Positions 6,976 to 8,684 of a stretch of DNA of 8,684 bases are shown piece by piece (position 1 is the stretch's first letter; every line of letters starts with the position of its first letter). The notes beneath the pieces were generated by a model, which had not been told where the DNA came from, searched no databases, and saw nothing but the letters and a program-made list of their open reading frames with translations. The position numbers were made by a program, and so were the translations under genes. Origin of the DNA: Candidatus Minthomonas equi (GTDB lineage Bacteria > Bacteroidota > Bacteroidia > Bacteroidales > UBA932); the NCBI GenBank assembly GCA_018064575.1, contig JAGHUZ010000100.1, positions 1-8,684 of the forward strand, written 5' to 3'.

Positions 6976-7750
6976 CACTCATACACATATCTATGAGAAT
7001 GAGTTCGCTGGGGATTTGCTTGAAACCCTGGCCAGGGCGGAAAGCGCCGGTGTAAAGAAGTACGTGTTTCCGGCCATAGATTCGGAATCATACGGAAGGA
7101 TGATTTCGACTCAGAAACTTATGCCCGGGAAAGCGTTTTGCTGTATGGGACTGCATCCTACCTCGGTGAATGAAGATTGGGAGCGCGAAATTTCATTTGT
7201 GCGGGAAAAATTGCAGGAACGATGCTGGGTGGCCATAGGGGAAATAGGATTGGACGGTCATTGGTCGAGGGAATTTATGGATAGGCAGATGGAATTGTTC
7301 CGTGAACAGATGATTATCGCCTGCGAGATGGATTTGCCGGTAATTATTCACGTAAGGGATGCGACAGATGAACTGTATCGGGTTCTGGACGAACTGAAAG
7401 GTATGTCGAAGATGCCGCGGGGTGTGTTTCACGCTTTTTCGGGAAGTTATGGAACTTACCTGCGCCTCAAATCATATGGTGATTTTTATTTCGGGATCGG
7501 CGGAGTGGTTACGTTCAAGAATGCCCGGGTAGCGGAGACTGTGGCACGGATGCCGCTCGAAAGTCTGCTGCTGGAGACTGATGCGCCTTATCTGGCCCCG
7601 GTCCCGAACAGGGGAAAGCGGAACGAACCGTCTTATCTGCTTTATATATCACAAAAGATAGCTGACATTCAGGGGACCGATGTGGAAACGGTGAGGAGAA
7701 TCACTACCGAAAATGCGGAGAGACTGTTTGAGTTCGATAAATTTGTATAA
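6968..7750 (+). CDS. TatD family metal-dependent hydrolase (putative DNase)
   Basis: This 260-residue TIM-barrel metallohydrolase belongs to the TatD/YcfH/YjjV family, whose members have been reported as Mg-dependent 3'-5' exonucleases and as D-aminoacyl-tRNA- or DNA-processing enzymes. All metal ligands are present: H5 and H7 in the opening DTHTH, E92 in GEIGLD, H128 in VIIHVRDA, H155 in VFHAFSGS and D205 in LETDAPYLAP; H63 of the conserved GLHP is also there. The ATG at 6968 places the HxH motif at its usual distance from the N-terminus. The TTG at 6959 would add only three residues and is less likely. The gene overlaps dprA by 8 nt (ATGATTGA) and is followed by ansA after one base. Which TatD paralogue it represents cannot be decided from sequence alone, so no symbol is assigned. 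Confidence 0.93.
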   Translation: MIDTHTHIYENEFAGDLLETLARAESAGVKKYVFPAIDSESYGRMISTQKLMPGKAFCCMGLHPTSVNEDWEREISFVREKLQERCWVAIGEIGLDGHWSREFMDRQMELFREQMIIACEMDLPVIIHVRDATDELYRVLDELKGMSKMPRGVFHAFSGSYGTYLRLKSYGDFYFGIGGVVTFKNARVAETVARMPLESLLLETDAPYLAPVPNRGKRNEPSYLLYISQKIADIQGTDVETVRRITTENAERLFEFDKFV

Positions 7751-7751
7751 G

Positions 7752-8684
7752 ATGGATAATAGACAAAGTATTCTGCTCATATATACCGGTGGCACCATCG
7801 GTATGAAGGAGGACCCGAAAACGGGGGTATTGTGCCCCTTCGATTTCTCCCAGGTATTGTCAGAGGTGCCGGAACTGAAGAATATGATTTATAAGCTGGA
7901 CGTATATTCCTTTACTCCGCTGATTGATTCTTCTGACGTGGACATTCCCTTCTGGCAGACTCTGGCCGGCCTTATCTCGGACAGTTATTCCAAGTACGAC
8001 GGTTTCGTGGTGCTGCACGGTACGGATACTATGTCCTATTCGGCATCTGCCCTGAGTTTTATGCTGGAAGACCTGGAGAAACCGGTGGTCTTTACCGGAA
8101 GCCAACTGCCGATAGGCAAGTTGAGGACGGACGGGAAGGAGAATCTGATTTCTTCCATAGAAGTGGCTTCAGCCAGAAGAAGCGACGGACATCCGATGGT
8201 TCCGGAGGTTTGCGTGTTTTTCGAGAATATGTTGTACCGTGGAAACAGAACCACCAAATACAGTGCGGAGAATTTCAGGGCTTTCAAGTCTGCAAATTTC
8301 CCACCGCTGGCAGAAGCCGGCATACATCTCAAGTACAATACGCAGATAATAAAATACCCCGAAAGCTGGGGGCATCCGCTGTGGGTGAATAGGGAAATGG
8401 ATAATTCCGTGGCGATAGTCAGGCTGGTGCCGGGACTGAATATGAGAACTTTCGATGCTGTCTGCCATACAGACGGTGTCAGAGCGATAGTACTTGAGAC
8501 TTATGGTTCAGGAAATGCCCCTACTGCTGAACCTTTTCTGAATATTGTCAGAGATGCTGTCGCCAGAGGTATAATAATGGTGAATGTCACCCAGTGTCTT
8601 ACTGGGGGTGTCGATATGGATACCTATGCCAATGGGAGGTCTCTGAAGGCAGCCGGAGTCATAAGCGGTTTTGACAGCACTACG
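7752..8684 (+). CDS. ansA: Type I (cytoplasmic) L-asparaginase, 3' truncated by window
   Basis: This enzyme hydrolyses L-asparagine to aspartate and ammonia in the cytosol. The frame starts with ATG at 7752, one base after the tatD stop, and is open through all 311 codons to the right edge. Type I enzymes are about 335-350 residues, so about 30-40 C-terminal residues lie outside. The N-terminal YTGGTIGM (11-18) has the nucleophile T15. HGTDTM (89-94) supplies T91 and D92, the second catalytic group, at the same numbers as in E. coli AnsA. RGNRTTK (163-169) provides the catalytic lysine K169. VFTGSQLP (113-120) is a further family motif. There is no signal peptide, which supports the cytoplasmic class over the periplasmic type II. 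It is the third gene of dprA-tatD-ansA with no separate promoter seen. GatD-type and other asparaginase-fold enzymes are less likely given the complete type I motifs. Confidence 0.94.
   Translation, partial: MDNRQSILLIYTGGTIGMKEDPKTGVLCPFDFSQVLSEVPELKNMIYKLDVYSFTPLIDSSDVDIPFWQTLAGLISDSYSKYDGFVVLHGTDTMSYSASALSFMLEDLEKPVVFTGSQLPIGKLRTDGKENLISSIEVASARRSDGHPMVPEVCVFFENMLYRGNRTTKYSAENFRAFKSANFPPLAEAGIHLKYNTQIIKYPESWGHPLWVNREMDNSVAIVRLVPGLNMRTFDAVCHTDGVRAIVLETYGSGNAPTAEPFLNIVRDAVARGIIMVNVTQCLTGGVDMDTYANGRSLKAAGVISGFDSTT

Noticed and set aside
1..8684. Search for a novel defence, mobile or biosynthetic system, CRISPR repeats, tRNA/rRNA genes, attachment sites or riboswitches.
   Set aside because: Every gene falls in a known housekeeping family, the intergenic regions are short and explained by promoters and one terminator, and no direct repeat array or structured RNA was seen by eye.

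Overview
The window looks like chromosomal housekeeping DNA from a member of the Bacteroidetes, most likely the order Bacteroidales. Three observations support this. The protein sequences have the character of that phylum, for example the acyl-CoA ligase tail, a TruB without a C-terminal PUA domain and the QueA ending. Start codons are preceded by A-rich leaders with no Shine-Dalgarno sequence. The promoter-like sites match the Bacteroidetes -33 TTG / -7 TAnnTTTG pattern. Coding density is very high, there is no gene-free stretch over about 120 bases, and I see no RNA gene, mobile element, CRISPR array or phage gene.

Layout. Positions 2-2333 (+ strand) hold the 3' end of an AMP-forming acyl-CoA ligase, a dCMP deaminase and an S41 carboxy-terminal processing protease, packed with an 8-nt overlap and a 3-nt gap. 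Positions 4588-2320 (- strand) hold a three-gene operon, rpiB-truB-queA, that converges on the protease gene and overlaps its end by 14 bp. A 119-bp divergent intergenic region (4589-4707) carries back-to-back promoters for rpiB and galE. galE (4708-5736, +) is followed by a strong hairpin terminator (5761-5804), whose T-tract appears to double as the -33 region of the next promoter. A second + strand operon, dprA-tatD-ansA (5839 to the window end), follows with an 8-nt overlap and a 1-nt gap; ansA is cut by the window edge.

How the genes relate. The three transcription units join unrelated basic functions: fatty acid activation, dUMP supply and envelope proteolysis; pentose phosphate isomerisation with tRNA pseudouridine and queuosine modification; and single-strand DNA handling, a TatD metallohydrolase and asparagine breakdown. 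galE supplies UDP-sugars for surface glycans. Tight packing implies co-transcription and translational coupling, not one shared pathway.

I did not find an undescribed biological system. The points most worth a second look are a valine at the substrate gatekeeper position of GalE, which suggests it may also act on UDP-GlcNAc/GalNAc, and a terminator fused to a promoter that would give dprA an essentially leaderless mRNA. Three start codons differ from the longest possible reading frame: rpiB at 4588, dprA at 5839 and tatD at 6968.
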